Positions 53,424-63,412 of a stretch of 64,000 nt of DNA are shown one piece after another; positions within the stretch are counted from its first letter, which is position 1, and each line of letters opens with the position of its first letter. Made by a program: the position numbers and the translations under genes. The DNA is from Brachycybe producta (lineage: Eukaryota; Arthropoda; Diplopoda; Playtdesmida; Andrognathidae), in the NCBI GenBank assembly GCA_036925085.1, contig JAUPFP010000007.1, forward strand, positions 1,121,501 through 1,185,500. Reading direction: 5' to 3'. The notes beneath the pieces were generated by a model. That model ran no database searches. It had not been told where the DNA came from and saw only the letters and a list, made by a program, of their open reading frames with translations.

Positions 53424-54361
53424 ATAAATGTCTCTCAACCATGGCTATTTAGCTGTTAAACTGCTAGAGGACGCTCAAATCACCTATATGTAGCTTAATT
53501 TAAATAAAAATTTAGCTTTCACTGACTACATTGTTTTTAAAATAACGTAAATTTGTGTATTACACCAAAGTGTAACTGAGAAAAGAAGGTAAAAAGAGAG
53601 AGATTAACAAAAGTGACAAGTACAAGTGTGTTAATAAAATGAGAGAGAGGATTGGTCCAATGTAATTAAATATATACAAACGATCTGAGTAATAATGTGT
53701 TTGTGTGTGTGTGTCTATGTGAAAATGAAAAGGTGATGATGATGATGATGACAAACATGAGTGAAAATAATGAGCTTATAAACACACAACACTAATCAAC
53801 TCAATACTTAAATGGGAATGACACTTAACTACTATTACTACTACAACAACACAAGAAGAAGCAGAACACAATAAAAAGCAGATTAAGCTAACATCTCTCC
53901 CCCCCCCCTCCCCACCAACCCACCTTCATGGTCCACCCATATTAATATATCCACTCCAATGGTTTTCATGTTAAAAACAGAGAGAAACAGACAGATTCTT
54001 AATACATCATCATCACCCTTTCACACCCCATCATCCTACTCTTCTTCATGATATAACTTACACCGGAAAGTTTATTTCTGAATAAATATAAAAAGAGGAA
54101 GAGGAAAATGAATTTCCGAACCATATCTTCTCGAAAATTTTCAAGTTTAACCAGTCTGTCAGCACAAACTCACTTGACAGGAAAAAAAAAAGATGAGAAA
54201 GAAGAGAGAAAAAAGATTGAGAACTTCTTGATTTTCGATCATAAACCACCGACCTAACAGCAGCCATCAATCGACGACCACCTCTCTTCCTTACGTAAAG
54301 TACTCCGATATCAAGCACGAGGGGCACATAAAACGCCTCACACTCGAAATTTTACTAAGTT
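53424..54361. other. Intergenic DNA
   Basis: GTGTGTGTGTGTC at 53701, GATGATGATGATGATG at 53734, C-rich patch at 53900. No gene recognised. Confidence 0.5.
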
Positions 54362-54645
54362 GTTAAGGTAGTTTTAAAGTGTGTCAATGGCGAATCTCGT
54401 TATTTCTGTCTTTTCAGCTGTGTAAAATCAAGAGAAAACTTTGAATGTTTTTCAGAAACATGATATTATTTTCATGTTGATGTGTTTCAAAATCAGCTTT
54501 TTAATTTTTATATATAATGAAAAGTTTATTTTGAAAGATAGCTAACATAAAAACACACCTTTTAAGTTTTCTCTTCATTTTTTGTACCTCGAAAGACAGA
54601 AATTAATCAAGAGTTCGAGTGTCATTTACAGTTTAAAACTACCTT
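54362..54645. mobile_element. PALB copy 9
   Basis: TTAAGGTAGTTTTAAAGTGT on the left and ACAGTTTAAAACTACCTTAA on the right form a long TIR. Internal arms TTTTCATGTTGATGTGTTTC and GAAAGATAGCTAACATAAAA. At about 284 bp it is shorter than most copies, having lost the CTAGAAGGGTAGC blocks. Confidence 0.82.
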
Positions 54646-55310
54646 AATAAAATAAGAAGAAATTATTTCTAAAAATAAATCTTAAACATTATTTTTGTTC
54701 AAAAATTAATAAAGTTATTGAAGTTTTAAAAAAAAACGTTATTAAAAAGTTGTTTTCCTGAGGAATAAAAATATGTGTTAATAGCTACTTTTATTGTAAA
54801 AAAAAATCACAATTGGATCACGATTTATCTTGTCCGGAAAAAAAAGAGCTCCTTAGACTAGATTCATCAGTCCAGATCTGACGTTAACTCATTCATGATC
54901 AGATCAGAACTGAAAGAAAGATCGCAGATCGGAACTCTCAAAAGCCTAGATCCATCACTTTATTTAATCATTCACGAACAGATTCAAATCAAATCTGACA
55001 GATTCAAATCAAATCTGACAGATCTTTCGTTTATTTCATTTCACTTGATATCTAGAGTAACAATAAAATCATCACCTCAACACCTAACAGATCCGACTAG
55101 GTCGGCAGATCTGCACTGATGGATCATCTGAACATTGGAGCTCAATTACAGATGGATGATTTAAGTAGACCTGATAAGTTAAAGGAGTTTAAATGAGAAA
55201 TCCGACTAAGTAGACAAATCTGAATTACTGACGGATCTGATTTTTGAAAGTCACTAACAGATAGATAGACATTTCCTCTGTCAGTCTTGATCCAACAAGC
55301 TAAGAAGTCA
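54646..55310. repeat. AGATCTGA-rich region with a 20-bp direct repeat
   Basis: From about 54865 to 55290 the words CAGATCTGA, CAGATC and AATCTGACAGAT recur many times in both orientations. A 20-bp unit, CAGATTCAAATCAAATCTGA, is present twice in tandem near 54979. Before 54840 the sequence is plain AT-rich. Possibly an old element with dense internal motifs. Confidence 0.55.
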
Positions 55311-57329
55311 TATTTTCAGATTTCTTTTTGTTCAACAAAATTAATATTAGATAATATTTTGTCAATTTTTCAAACTGGACGGCGTTTTATCCGCGCCACC
55401 AGACAAAATATCTGAAGCAGAAAATCTCGAAGCAAAGAGAGGGAGAGAAACAACCAACCCTCCTCACTCGAAAAAAAAACACACCATCATCTGATTATTA
55501 TACCCATAAGGTCCTATCATAAAAGACGTGATATTTCTCAATATGTTTGTACATCAAACCCAACATATTATTATTATATACAGAAGAAAATACAAGTTGT
55601 CTTCAATCGACCTCAATCATTTTTCTATCTATTTATATCTACATCGATGCCACACCACCGACATAAGAGACCCCCCCCCTTCCCCGACATTAAGTTAAGA
55701 TAGATGGGTTAAAAAAAAGGGTGTTATTATGGTTGTGTATACATTTTGGTACCAGGTAAAACCTCTATACCCCCCCCCCCTTGGACCTCCTTGGACCTCT
55801 CCTTACAAGGTAATGGTGGTTTTGAGGTTGTGTCTAACTTTCATCCTCCCTCCCTCCCTCCATCCTAACTTCACTTGTAATAAACCCCTTTTTTCCACCA
55901 ACTAAATTCGCTTCATTCGAGCAATAAATCGAAGGGCCTTTTTCTAGTTTTTTTAAAAAAAAAACCTCTACCATCGATTCAATAATAAAAAAAGTAGCAA
56001 CTTCACACACTTTTTATGATGTAAGCTACTTGATGTGATTGCAAACTTTTCTGAAAACTGTTCGTTCACACAAAAAAAAATTCTCTCTCTCTCTGTGACT
56101 GGCCTCTTTTTTTGTTGTCAAGTTTTTATATCTAGAGAACAACAACTAGTAACAACAACAATACATAACAATGGCAAGTCAGTGTGTTAAGGAAAAGGAC
56201 CTTTTTCTTACTACCAAACATTTTCGTCTAAATGGACGAAGAAAAAAAAAGAAGGTACTTTTAAAAGTATGTATTCAATGGAAGAAAATGACCAAAAGAT
56301 GTTTGATGGTTCGAATAGAGAGAAGAAGAAAAATCCCTCTTTCAAAAAAGAGAGAAGAAAAAAAGACTTAAAAAATAAACACACTTGAGTACAAAATAGC
56401 ATAAAAACATAGTATGTGTATATACATAGGGACCTATATATTATATTACTCGCCTACTATCACTTTTTTTGGGGGATTTTTCTCTCTTTTTACTGTATAT
56501 TATATATGTGTGTGTGTCAAGATTAGAAAACACCAAGAACACACACATAACAATGAGGAAAAGAGAAATTCTGACTTACTTGAATGCATGAATTCAATGG
56601 AAATGGCATGGGAACGATAAAGGCATTTTTGGGAAGGTCAAAAAGTGAAGAAGAAGAAGAAGGAGAAAAAACCAAGAGAGAAGAAAAGTGAGAAGTTAGA
56701 AGAGAAAAAAAAAAGCTTTTTTTTAATCTTATGGCAACAAAATTGGAGGTAAGTGAATGATGCAACTTTGAAGTGGTTTTATACCTTTTATGGAGGAAGG
56801 TTTTTTTTTCAGTGTCACTAGGAAACAAGAAAGTAATTCAAGAAGAAGAAAAAAAAAATATAAGCCAAAAGTGCAATGTGTTTTGTAGGGTCATTTACAG
56901 TAGGCCTAATATATAAATGGTCATTCTAGATTATTACGGAATTGCACATTGTGTGTTTTACATTGATTATAGTCAGAACGATGATGATGACCTCCACATA
57001 TGAAAACAAGATACATGTACTTTGTATATATTATTATACAAAATATATTTTAATGGCTGTTAATAGCTTGTTGTTCATTGAATCATTTTGAGCTTTTTGA
57101 TGATCGGATGGAGGAGGAGGAGGAGGCGGATGAGGAGGATGTGTTTTTTGGCGCACTGCAGTCAATCCAAATCCACCCTTGAAAATTTCTACTCTCCTCC
57201 TAGTTTCAGTTTTCTACGTCGACACAACTCTTCTTTAAAGAAGAATTCTCTAGCTTCTGGTTTTTTTTGTTCTTCTATTGCCGCATATTATACAGTATAT
57301 TACATATATATATAATTATAATACTAAGA

Positions 57330-57330
<1 letters not shown>
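55311..57330. other. Intergenic DNA with simple sequence
   Basis: C run at 55771-55780, TCCCTCCCTCCCTCC at 55846, GAGGAGGAGGAGGAGG at 57109. A plain (GA)n and A/T-run background. No gene recognised; short frames are lysine-rich artefacts. Confidence 0.5.

Positions 57331-57418
<88 letters not shown>
57331..57418. repeat. (AT)n microsatellite, about 44 units
   Basis: Uninterrupted TA dinucleotides, the longest in the window. Confidence 0.95.
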
Positions 57419-57421
<3 letters not shown>

Positions 57422-57496
57422 AAGAGGATGCGCGCATTCAGCAATGACAATATATATATATATATTGTCATTGCTGAATGCGCGCATCCTCTTCTT
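57419..57496. repeat. Perfect 78-bp palindrome with an AT core
   Basis: The left arm AAGAAGAGGATGCGCGCATT, CAGCAATGACAATATATA is repeated exactly as its reverse complement to 57496, with the centre inside a TATATATATA block. No mismatch found by reading. It sits directly after the (AT)n array at 57331 and about 50 bp before another. Confidence 0.9.
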
Positions 57497-57544
57497 TTTT
57501 CTTATGTTTCATAGTGAGGTATACATACTACACACAATAGAACC

Positions 57545-57547
<3 letters not shown>

Positions 57548-57614
<67 letters not shown>
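57548..57614. repeat. (TA)n microsatellite, about 32 units
   Basis: Uninterrupted TA dinucleotides. Confidence 0.95.
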
Positions 57615-57618
<4 letters not shown>

Positions 57619-57870
57619 AATATGTATGTATATGGTATATGTCTATGGATAAAATGTATCTGAATTCAAAAGCAATTAGCTTCTTTCTTATAATATCTTA
57701 AACTCAAATGTCTAAGGTTTTTTCTTCTTCTTTTTCATATTCTCTTCATTTAAATCCGTAGAGAATATAATTTTTACTTAGACTAAATATAGCAATATAA
57801 ATATATTGTCTTTTAAAGCGAGATAATCACTTGTACATTGTAGGCCTATATATGGATATATACTGTACAG

Positions 57871-58037
57871 TATATGTTACTGTCAATCTGCGAAATCAGT
57901 CAATCTACATAACAACTAACCTGCTATAGTGAATCTGCAAAATTCAATACATTTTATTTATTGAATTTTGCAGATTCACTAGCATATTGGTTGGTTTTGC
58001 AGATTGCATGATTCCGCAGATTGACAGTAACATATAT
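57871..58037. mobile_element. Foldback with repeated AATCTGC words
   Basis: TATATGTTACTGTCAATCTG, CG on the left and CGCAGATTGACAGTAACATA, TA on the right pair at the ends. The core TAGTGAATCTGCAAAATTCA pairs with TGAATTTTGCAGATTCACTA. The words AATCTGC or GCAGATT occur at least six times. Length about 167 bp; no TSD identified. Confidence 0.78.
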
Positions 58038-58384
58038 AAGCCCCCCCCCCCCTTTCAAACTTCCACCCACTTCCCTGGTATTTCCTTATATCAGAGACTT
58101 AGAAGCCAAAAGGAATAAATGACAGAAGTAATGTTCTGATTAAATTGTAGAGATTGTAAGAAAAAAAAATCATGATTTTATTTTTGGAAAATATAAAAAA
58201 ATCATGATATTTTTTCATGATATTTTGATATATACTATTTAATGTTTTAACGTGAGTTTCACTCTTTTATATTCCATCTGTTTGCAATTTTGATGTCTTT
58301 AATTTAGGCCCTGCTTATATTTAATAACATAATTCATCAAAGAGCCAAATTATGTGAAAATATTTAACTTCCATTTGTCCGTTA
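58038..58384. other. AT-rich intergenic DNA
   Basis: A C run at 58042-58052 and a TCATGAT-type palindrome near 58170-58220. No gene. Confidence 0.5.
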
Positions 58385-58445
58385 TTAATTTAGAAAAAGT
58401 GACAAGATGGCGGCACCAAATTCACTTCTTTTCAGAAATTTTAGA
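58385..58445. repeat. Repeat shared with 18232-18290, inverted
   Basis: GTGACAAGATGGCGGCACCA, AATTCACTTCTTTTCAGAAA is the reverse-complement type of 18232-18285. Confidence 0.6.
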
Positions 58446-59348
58446 AATTATTTCTGTTTAAATTTTTAGTTTTTTTTTTCATTACCCAATGTTTTGTATA
58501 GAATTATTAGAAATCATCAATAATTATATCTAAGAACTGATAAATTGAGTTCAAAGCAAGAGACACGTCCTCCATAGACATCAATTTTAATAATTCAACG
58601 TTTTTGCAAAGAATTTGCTTAAGTTTTTGCTTAAAAAATTCTTTAATATCATCATTTTTCATTTGACAAAATTTTGATACTTATCTCTTTAATTTAAATA
58701 AAAATGTTACTTATCCCTGTTGACTTATAAGTTGGGCCCCCCCCCCCCCCTCTCCATAATGTGTATAGATAGAAAGCCTATTTATAGGAGGAGGAGGAGG
58801 CTCATAATCTAAACACATCTCATTTGAACTCAATTCTCCTTGATGTTTAATAAACCTAATAGGAGATGCTGTTTAGAAATTAGACGTTTCACTGCATTTT
58901 GTGTCCGTTTTTTCTTCTTCTTTCGACCCCGCCTTTATCTAGTTTTTTTTTTTGGTTTTTTTTTGAGAAAAATTCAGACTAAAAGTGAAGAGAGAGAGAG
59001 AGAAAAAAATCATCGTTATAAAATGTCGATTCTTTTCGAATTCTTCTTCTTATTATTTTGTTGTTGTATTTTTAACTTCAGTCGATCAATTTACACAGAG
59101 AGGTCGGTTGACCCAACCTAAACGCGTTCATATAACACAATCAGTAAGTAACTCTTGGCAGCTCGATGATTGGTAATAATGATATTCTTTGTGAAATTCA
59201 GGTCCTGTTTTGTTATATAATTACAATTCAACATATTATTGTATTTAATTTTCAAGAATCACCTGAGCTTGAAAGCAAATATTGTTGTTGCTGAAAGGTG
59301 TCAAGTGGGTTTTCATTGTAAAGTCCATATAATACCACTCGTGAAAGG
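58446..59348. other. Intergenic DNA
   Basis: C run at 58737-58750, GGAGGAGGAGGAGG at 58787, GA repeat at 58990. No gene seen. Confidence 0.5.
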
Positions 59349-59665
59349 GGCTCGGATTTTTATGCAATTATCAAATACATGTTTCCCAATTTCCCCTAGT
59401 GCCAATTGTGAAGTAATTATCATAATTATAATAAACTTGCAATTATGCTTTTTCTAATCAAAAATGGCTGTTTAGAGGCTAGATGGCTGGTTACTATCAG
59501 TTGTCAACTAGAAAGTTCTAGCCTATAACCAGTGTTATTGATTGGAGAAAAAAACCCCATTAATTGTTGGTTGATCCTAAACGTTGAGATTGTTATTTCA
59601 CAATTAGCTCTTGGGCCACAGATATGAGAAACATGTGTTTTGATATTTGCATAAAAATCCGAGCC
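59349..59665. mobile_element. Palindromic GGCTC-GGATTTTTATGCAA element (copy 2)
   Basis: GGCTCGGATTTTTATGCAAT ... ATTTGCATAAAAATCCGAGCC, the TIR being nearly perfect over about 25 bp. The middle contains CTATCAGTTGTCAACTAGAA and TTCTAGCCTATAACCAGTG, parallel to 19386. Confidence 0.85.
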
Positions 59666-59754
59666 TGAATTATAACAAATGTTGCTCTTTATGATGGAAA
59701 CTTAACCGGGATGTGTGTGTGTGGTGTTGAAGTTGAACTACAACAGTTACCAAC

Positions 59755-60056
59755 AAGGGAATTGAGTAATATCTCGGTTTACATGATATAAAATGTAACT
59801 GCAGTTGTTGAAATGATAACCACACATTTTGAAACAAATGTGGTTAAATTAATCACAGTTAAATTAGCCAACAATGAAATGAACTCCAAGTGTATTTATA
59901 CAACACACATGGTTAACCACGTTATTAAATGGTTAAAACGTCACTTCCTGTTTTATCTAATAAAAACATACCAAACTTGCCAAACCTAAGCATATTTTCT
60001 ATAACCTTGTTTATGTAACTACAGTTAATTTTTTTTATAAAGGGTAACAAGATATT
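59755..60056. mobile_element. TACCTTGTTTCC-type element (copy 2), inverted and degraded
   Basis: GTGGTTAAATTAATCACAGT, TTAACCACGTTATTAAATGG and ACGTCACTTCCTGTTTTATC match the interior of 45240-45665 in reverse; GTAACTACAGTTAATTTTTT near the end matches its arm. Confidence 0.55.
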
Positions 60057-60111
60057 ACAATTTGGAAATTAAAACCCATAGGCTGTAATTCAAAAAGGAA
60101 ACTTAACACTT

Positions 60112-60392
60112 TTAAGATGGTTTATGAACAGCTGATTATTTTGGCTTTCAAAAGCAAAATGGAGATAAAACTAGAAAGTGTTCTAGAAACTAGAAAGATA
60201 GCTCAATTTCTTAAAGCTATTTTTACGTTAATATATTTCAAAAATAAACTTTTTATAGACTGGTCATTTTCAAACTGACTTAAAAGGCTTATTTTTTTTT
60301 ATAAAAAAAATATAAACATGAAAATATCCTGAAATGATTGAGTTACCCTTCTAGTTTTCTTCGTTTTGGGATCTAGAAGACAAGATAATCAA
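60112..60392. mobile_element. PALB copy 10
   Basis: TTTTAAGATGGTTTATGAAC, GAAACTAGAAAGATAGCTCA, then TATAAACATGAAAATATCCT, ATTGAGTTACCCTTCTAGTT. The right outer arm breaks off at 60392, just before the ATACC fragment. Confidence 0.75.
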
Positions 60393-60399
60393 GAGCCTT

Positions 60400-60490
60400 A
60401 TACCTAGTACACACCTGATAATTTAGATGCATTTAAATAATAAATGTGTTCTACAGAACCCTGTGAAGGGCAAACAAACAATATGTCGTC
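60400..60490. repeat. ATACC element, left-end fragment
   Basis: ATACCTAGTACACACCTGAT ... GGGCAAACAAACAATATGTC, matching the first 90 bp of 50130. The rest is missing. Confidence 0.75.
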
Positions 60491-60599
60491 CCTGCTTTAT
60501 CTCGAATAGTACTATGGTCCCCCCCCCCTTCTTATTATATGAGAATCCTGCCTCACAGGCTTTTTGACTTGCGAAGGTTCGAGGGTTTTTTTTAATAAA

Positions 60600-60723
60600 A
60601 CGCAACTTCTAATTGGTTTGTTGTGTGGTTCGACGTTGAGAAGGGCGGAGCATGTGACGTCAGACTACATAACCAACCAAGGGCAGAGCCAACTGAAGTT
60701 CTCTCCGATTTCTAACTGCCTGT
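60600..60723. repeat. FB9 fragment, right portion
   Basis: CGCAACTTCTAATTGGTTTG, GGGCGGAGCATGTGACGTCA, GTTCTCTCCGATTTCTAACT, GCCTGT. The left terminus and part of the right arm are deleted. Confidence 0.8.
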
Positions 60724-60769
60724 AGAACAAGAAGAAGAAGAAAAAACAGTTCGATTTGAGAGTAGAATT

Positions 60770-60985
60770 TGAAAGTGTTAGAAACTAGAACGGTAGTAGA
60801 AATCAAATAATAATAGTATTTTCATGTTCACATCATTCAAAATGAATACAAATTTAAAAAAAAATATCGTCTGCTTAAAGTTGGACCATTTTAAAACTAA
60901 CCTAAAAACCTTATTTTGAAATATTTCAACATGAAAATACCTTTAGTCTCTCTTCTAGTTTCTAAAACACGAAGTTCTTCTTCAT
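60770..60985. mobile_element. PALB copy 11, core
   Basis: GAAAGTGTTAGAAACTAGAA, TATTTTCATGTTCACATC, then ATTTCAACATGAAAATACCT, CTTCTAGTTTCTAAAACACG. Outer arms weak. Confidence 0.7.
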
Positions 60986-61772
60986 TTTACTAATATCGAA
61001 TGCAAGGAGATCATTTATTTTGTCCTCGTATAGCATTAGATGGCGCCACTAGCCCTCCTCCCATAGAAATGTACTGCAGACACTCTTCAACTCTTGACTC
61101 ACCTTATTCCCTTTTTTGCACGTGGCAAACTTTTAATTTGCGTCATCGCCATTTCTCTACACGTGCTCTCTCTCTCTCTCTTCGCTTATATTATGTCGTC
61201 TGGGTATAAGTTTGTCCACGTGCTCTGATAATTAAAGTTGTTTTGGGACACTTTTTTAGAGCTAAAAGGCTGCATTCGATTTCAACTAATTGGCGACGAG
61301 TGTAGTTGGCCACCTATGGAGGTTGCAGGCGCCATCTACCTTCATTTACACAAGTATTTTTCTATGGAAAGCCCTCTTAAACTAGTTTGTTTTTTCTCTC
61401 CTCCAAACTTGATTATTTACTCTTAACTAACATTATCTATATCTTTCAACTTTTTTGTTCCCTTTGTTTTCGAAGACAAAAAAATGCTGACAAACTATGA
61501 AATAAACGAATACATTTTGAATGAATAAGTAAAATAAAGATTTAACTGAAAAATTTGCTTACAGCTTTTATTTTTTATTTTATCAGCAAACATCGGAAAA
61601 ATAAAGATAAAACTTTCATATTATAAATAAAGCTTTTAAAGGAAGAAAAAAAAGTCATTTGATGAGTCCGTGATTGCTAAGGATTGGAAAACACAGACTA
61701 CTTTCCGGTCTGCAAAAGGAAGTCGAAGGTATAGTCGAGGCTGTGGTTGCAATATATTTTCTATGGAAAGGC
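60986..61772. other. Intergenic DNA with facing AGATGGCGCC words
   Basis: AGATGGCGCCACT at 61038 and, inverted, GGCGCCATCTACC at 61328 lie about 290 bp apart in slightly GC-richer DNA. After 61430 the sequence is AT-rich. Open frames here are short and unrecognised. A TTCTATGGAAAG word near 61765 is shared with 33620 (inverted) and 61363. Confidence 0.45.
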
Positions 61773-62669
61773 TTAAGAGGCTAGATACATCGTTTAGTTC
61801 AAAATTTCTCCGAATGTAGGCGCTGCGATCGTTGTTGATTGAAAAACGGTTTTTCTCCCGGTTCGAAGTCACATAATAATTAATAGAAAAATAATTTCGC
61901 GTGCTAATCTTATAAAAAGAAAACATTGTGAAGCCAGTAGATTAATGCACGTAATAATTATTTTGTTATTGTTCTGAGTTGTTTTTAACGGGAGTTCTTC
62001 AAATGTTTGGGTGACGGTTTTTTGCTCCTATGGGACTTAACATGGAGTTAAAAAAACGTAAGATTTTAAATGTTATTTAAAAATAGAAAGCCCTTTTCAA
62101 ATTTAGAAAAAGGAATAATCCTGAAGGCAATAAACACGTGTAAGTACGTGCTAATTTTTCTGATTGCTCTAAATCATTTTTAATCAGAGTTCTCTTAACT
62201 TTTGTTGGACGGTGTTTTAGTCCTATGGGACTTAACATGGAGTTTAAAAACGTACGATTTTAAACGTTATTAAAAAATAGAAGGACCTTTTCAAAATTTA
62301 TAAAAAGGAAACATCGTGAAGCCAATACATGAATGTATGTGCTAATTATTTTGTTATTGTTCTAAATAGTTTTTAACGAGAGTTTTTCAAATGTTTGTGG
62401 GACGGTTTCGGGGCCAATGGGATTTAACATGGGGTTGAAAAAACGAACGACTTTGAACCTTGTTTAAAAATAGAAGGACCTTTTCAAAAATTATATCAAT
62501 CGAACAAGTGAAGAACAATACTTTTTATTGCATTTTGCGCTTTACTGTATTTGAATTGAGCGATTTTGATGCGATTTCTTGCAGTTTTAGTAACACCATA
62601 TAAGAACACTCATTTGTCTCGTTGTCGTCTGCTCAAAACAACAAGATGGACGTGGATCTAGGCTCTTAA
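61773..62669 (-). mobile_element. TTA-3R element (copy 3), inverted relative to copy 1
   Basis: TTAAGAGGCTAGATACATCG ... GTGGATCTAGGCTCTTAA. Reads as the reverse complement of 34680-35577 across its full length with scattered differences. Three units of about 190-200 bp start near 61927, 62131 and 62325, each beginning TGAAG-CAAT. A 3-codon-long or longer frame of note is absent, so it is non-autonomous. Confidence 0.9.
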
Positions 62670-62907
62670 GGTTGGTCGCGCCGTTTTGGTGGCAACACGA
62701 CTTGATTTACTCGTGGAAAACTGGTCAAAAAGTGGCCTGTGTGCCAAACGCCTAACAGTGAGATAATCAAAGCAAAAATGCTAAACTCAAAAACTTTTCT
62801 AATGTAGTTTTTTCTATGTAAAAGTTGATGAGGTTAGTACTTGCTTTGACTATTAAATCGTACTGTTAACAACCATTAAGTATATGACCCTGCCTATTAT
62901 AACGAAG
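62670..62907. repeat. GACCACTTTT-related remnant and AT-rich DNA
   Basis: TTGGTCGCGCCGTTTTGGTG and CTGGTCAAAAAGTGGCCTGT recall the foldback at 33086. The second half is plain AT-rich. Confidence 0.4.
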
Positions 62908-63412
62908 GGTACAGACGATCAATTCTGGCTTGTCAATCCTGGCGGTTCAAAATTTTAAATGCAAAATTTGATCGTGAAATGTTATGGATTTTGTTAATTC
63001 AAACCAACTTTTTATAGCTTGACTCGAACCGATTTTGCTCAGTCAAAAATTTTTGGACTGAAATTGACTGAACTTGACATGACAAGCTTTAATACATCGA
63101 AACATGTAATGTTGAAAACACTTGTTTTCTCGCATGATCACCGATGTTAAACAACGTTGAACCCTGTGCTGTTGGCATGTGGGAAGCTGGAGCGATCGCA
63201 ACGATGGAAACATGAAGAATTACTATAAGAGATAAAAAATAGCCTCTCTCTGCCCGCCCACCTACGATTTCAATAGAAAACCAAAGTAAAATCAAGACAG
63301 AAATAGTTTTAAACGCTTTTTTGTGTGACAATTTTGTTGAGACCATTTTAAGAGAGAGAATTTCAAGATTAACAAGCCTTAATTGACAAGTTAGAATTGA
63401 CCGTCTGTACCA
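62908..63412. mobile_element. GATC element, longest copy
   Basis: GGTACAGACGATCAATTCTG, GCTTGTCAATCC on the left; AATTGACAAGTTAGAATTGA, CCGTCTGTACC on the right. TIR about 32 bp. The middle has TTTTTGGACTGAAATTGACT, GAACTTGACATGACAAGC. The minus-strand frame of 85 codons inside is not recognised. Confidence 0.8.

Noticed and set aside
57267-57701. 144-codon frame and overlapping frames in the TA arrays
   Set aside because: Mostly IY repeats from (TA)n, with the palindrome between them.
63089-63346. 85-codon minus-strand frame
   Set aside because: Lies wholly inside the GATC element, whose other copies lack any equivalent frame.
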